Shown: piece by piece, positions 5,143 to 5,773 of the stretch
How the letters are laid out: each line of letters begins with the position of its first letter
Position numbering within the stretch: position 1 is the first letter of the stretch
DNA from: Flavobacteriaceae bacterium
GTDB lineage: Bacteria; Bacteroidota; Bacteroidia; Flavobacteriales; Flavobacteriaceae
DNA length: 5,773 bases
NCBI GenBank assembly: GCA_023301205.1
Contig: JALZVC010000153.1
Span: 1 to 5,773 of the forward strand
Reading direction: 5' to 3'
Notes under the pieces: model-generated
What the model saw: only the letters and a program-made list of their open reading frames with translations
What the model was told of the DNA's origin: nothing
Database searches by the model: none
Program-made: the position numbers and the translations under genes

Positions 5143-5595
5143 ATGAAAGAAAAAACAATAGATTATATATTACGCAGTACTTGGATGGCCGTACAGAAAA
5201 TGTATAATGAAGAGGCAGGTACTAAAGGAAGCACGATGGCAACGGGTTTTGCACTTATTAGCATAGATCCAGAAAAAGGGTCGCCCTCTACTGCTTTAGG
5301 GCCTAAAATGGGTATGGAAGCCACTTCCCTATCCCGCACCCTAAAAAAAATGGAAGAGCAAGGCTTAATAGAACGCAAGCCTAATCCAAAAGATGGTCGT
5401 GGTGTTTTAATTCATTTAACGCCTTATGGTCAAGAAATGCGTACCTTCTCTAAGAACGTCGTACTTGGTTTTGATGAGGCGATAAAAGAGCAAGTTGCAG
5501 TAGAAGATTTAGAAACATTTAAACGAGTTGCAAACACCATGACAGAACTCATTAGCAGTAAAAAAATATATAAGAATACGTTAAAACATCATTAG
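5143..5595 (+). CDS. MarR-family transcriptional regulator of a fatty-acid oxidation operon
   Basis: This is a complete 150-residue protein from ATG 5143 to TAG 5593-5595. The winged helix is plain: a helix-turn-helix at about residues 50-74 (STALGPKMGMEATSLSRTLKKMEEQG) with recognition helix around TSLSRTLKKM, and a wing GLIERKPNPKDGRGVLIHLT (74-93) that holds the conserved D-x-R (Asp84, Arg86). N- and C-terminal helices (residues 5-25 and about 96-140) should form the dimer interface. Length is typical of MarR. It is followed after 94 bases, on the same strand, by a 3-hydroxyacyl-CoA dehydrogenase gene. In flavobacteria I recall a MarR gene heading an operon of hydroxyacyl-CoA dehydrogenase, thiolase and acyl-CoA dehydrogenase, so control of beta-oxidation is likely. 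The 30-bp palindrome upstream is the obvious operator. Confidence 0.93.
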   Translation: MKEKTIDYILRSTWMAVQKMYNEEAGTKGSTMATGFALISIDPEKGSPSTALGPKMGMEATSLSRTLKKMEEQGLIERKPNPKDGRGVLIHLTPYGQEMRTFSKNVVLGFDEAIKEQVAVEDLETFKRVANTMTELISSKKIYKNTLKHH

Positions 5596-5614
5596 TGTAA
5601 GCAAGTATTTCTAT

Positions 5615-5651
5615 CTTCGGGAATGTGTTTGATTCAAGAATATTTCCGAAG
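5615..5651 (+). promoter_or_regulatory. intercistronic hairpin between MarR and dehydrogenase genes
   Basis: CTTCGGGAAT (5615-5624) pairs with ATTTCCGAAG (5642-5651) over 10 positions with one G-T pair, around a 17-base loop. No T-run follows, so it should not terminate fully. It could protect or process the mRNA so that regulator and enzymes are made at different levels. Confidence 0.55.
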
Positions 5652-5689
5652 CATTAAAACTCATTAATCAGTAATTCATAAGTAAAAGG

Positions 5690-5773
5690 ATGAAAAGAAG
5701 AATTAATAAAGTAGCGGTAATAGGTAGCGGGATTATGGGAAGCGGGATCGCTTGTCACTTCGCAAATATTGGT
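5690..5773 (+). CDS. 3-hydroxyacyl-CoA dehydrogenase, NAD-binding (partial, 5' end)
   Basis: The gene starts at ATG 5690 and runs off the right edge after 28 codons. The protein begins MKRRINKVAVIGSGIMGSGI followed by ACHFANIG. This is the first strand and glycine-rich loop (GSGIMGSG, residues 12-19, GxGxxG) of the Rossmann NAD-binding domain of the 3-hydroxyacyl-CoA dehydrogenase family. The enzyme oxidises 3-hydroxyacyl-CoA to 3-oxoacyl-CoA in beta-oxidation. In flavobacteria the gene in this position usually encodes a long protein of about 800 residues, which cannot be checked here. An A-rich AAAAGG directly before the ATG serves as the initiation region. It follows the MarR gene by 94 bases and should share its promoter. 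Confidence 0.88.
   Translation, partial: MKRRINKVAVIGSGIMGSGIACHFANIG

Noticed and set aside
5163..5378. Minus-strand frame inside the MarR gene
   Set aside because: It is fully contained in a clear MarR coding sequence and shows no family pattern.
1..5773. CRISPR array, rRNA or complete insertion sequence
   Set aside because: No regularly spaced repeats, no rRNA-like sequence and no transposase frame were seen in the window.

Overview
The window looks like a piece of a marine-type Flavobacteriaceae (Bacteroidota) chromosome. The evidence is a low-GC background (about 30% in the coding stretches I counted), a secreted protein that begins its mature part with the VGIGTTNP signature typical of this phylum, a promoter element of the Bacteroidota TAnnTTTG type, and a MarR regulator directly upstream of a 3-hydroxyacyl-CoA dehydrogenase gene, an arrangement I associate with flavobacterial fatty-acid oxidation operons. 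Everything from 1 to about 4936 is on the minus strand; everything after about 5000 is on the plus strand.

Reading along the minus strand from right to left, the accessory part starts with a badly decayed tyrosine recombinase (4485-4936). It keeps the N-terminal and C-terminal ends of the protein and has lost the middle. Next comes a secreted protein with an F5/8-C or F-type-lectin-like domain (3655-4407). A stretch of nearly 600 bases without a convincing gene follows (3067-3654); it holds an inverted repeat, a direct repeat and a GC-rich island that could be a structured RNA or the remains of a mobile intron. Then come a Fic-family gene broken by a one-base frameshift (1944-2983), with four copies of a TGAGCT motif in front of it, and, 28 bases further on, a small beta-rich protein of unknown function (1493-1915). 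Beyond that are a stand-alone antibiotic-biosynthesis-monooxygenase-fold protein (1051-1380), a hypothetical protein with an internal duplication (220-681) and the start of a small membrane protein (1-185).

The right end is the beginning of what should be a beta-oxidation operon. A 30-bp perfect palindrome (4970-4999) and a TATCTTTG box (5003-5010) precede a MarR regulator (5143-5595). This is followed, after an intercistronic hairpin, by the first 28 codons of a 3-hydroxyacyl-CoA dehydrogenase. The simplest reading is a MarR protein that represses its own operon through the palindrome.

The region between the recombinase remnant and the Fic module has the look of an accessory or hitch-hiking segment: same orientation throughout, two pseudogenes, several unexplained repeats and uneven base composition. 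I did not find a demonstrably new intact system. The items most worth checking are the GC-rich island, the TGAGCT cluster in front of the Fic gene, and the broken Fic gene itself, whose active-site histidine position carries glutamine.
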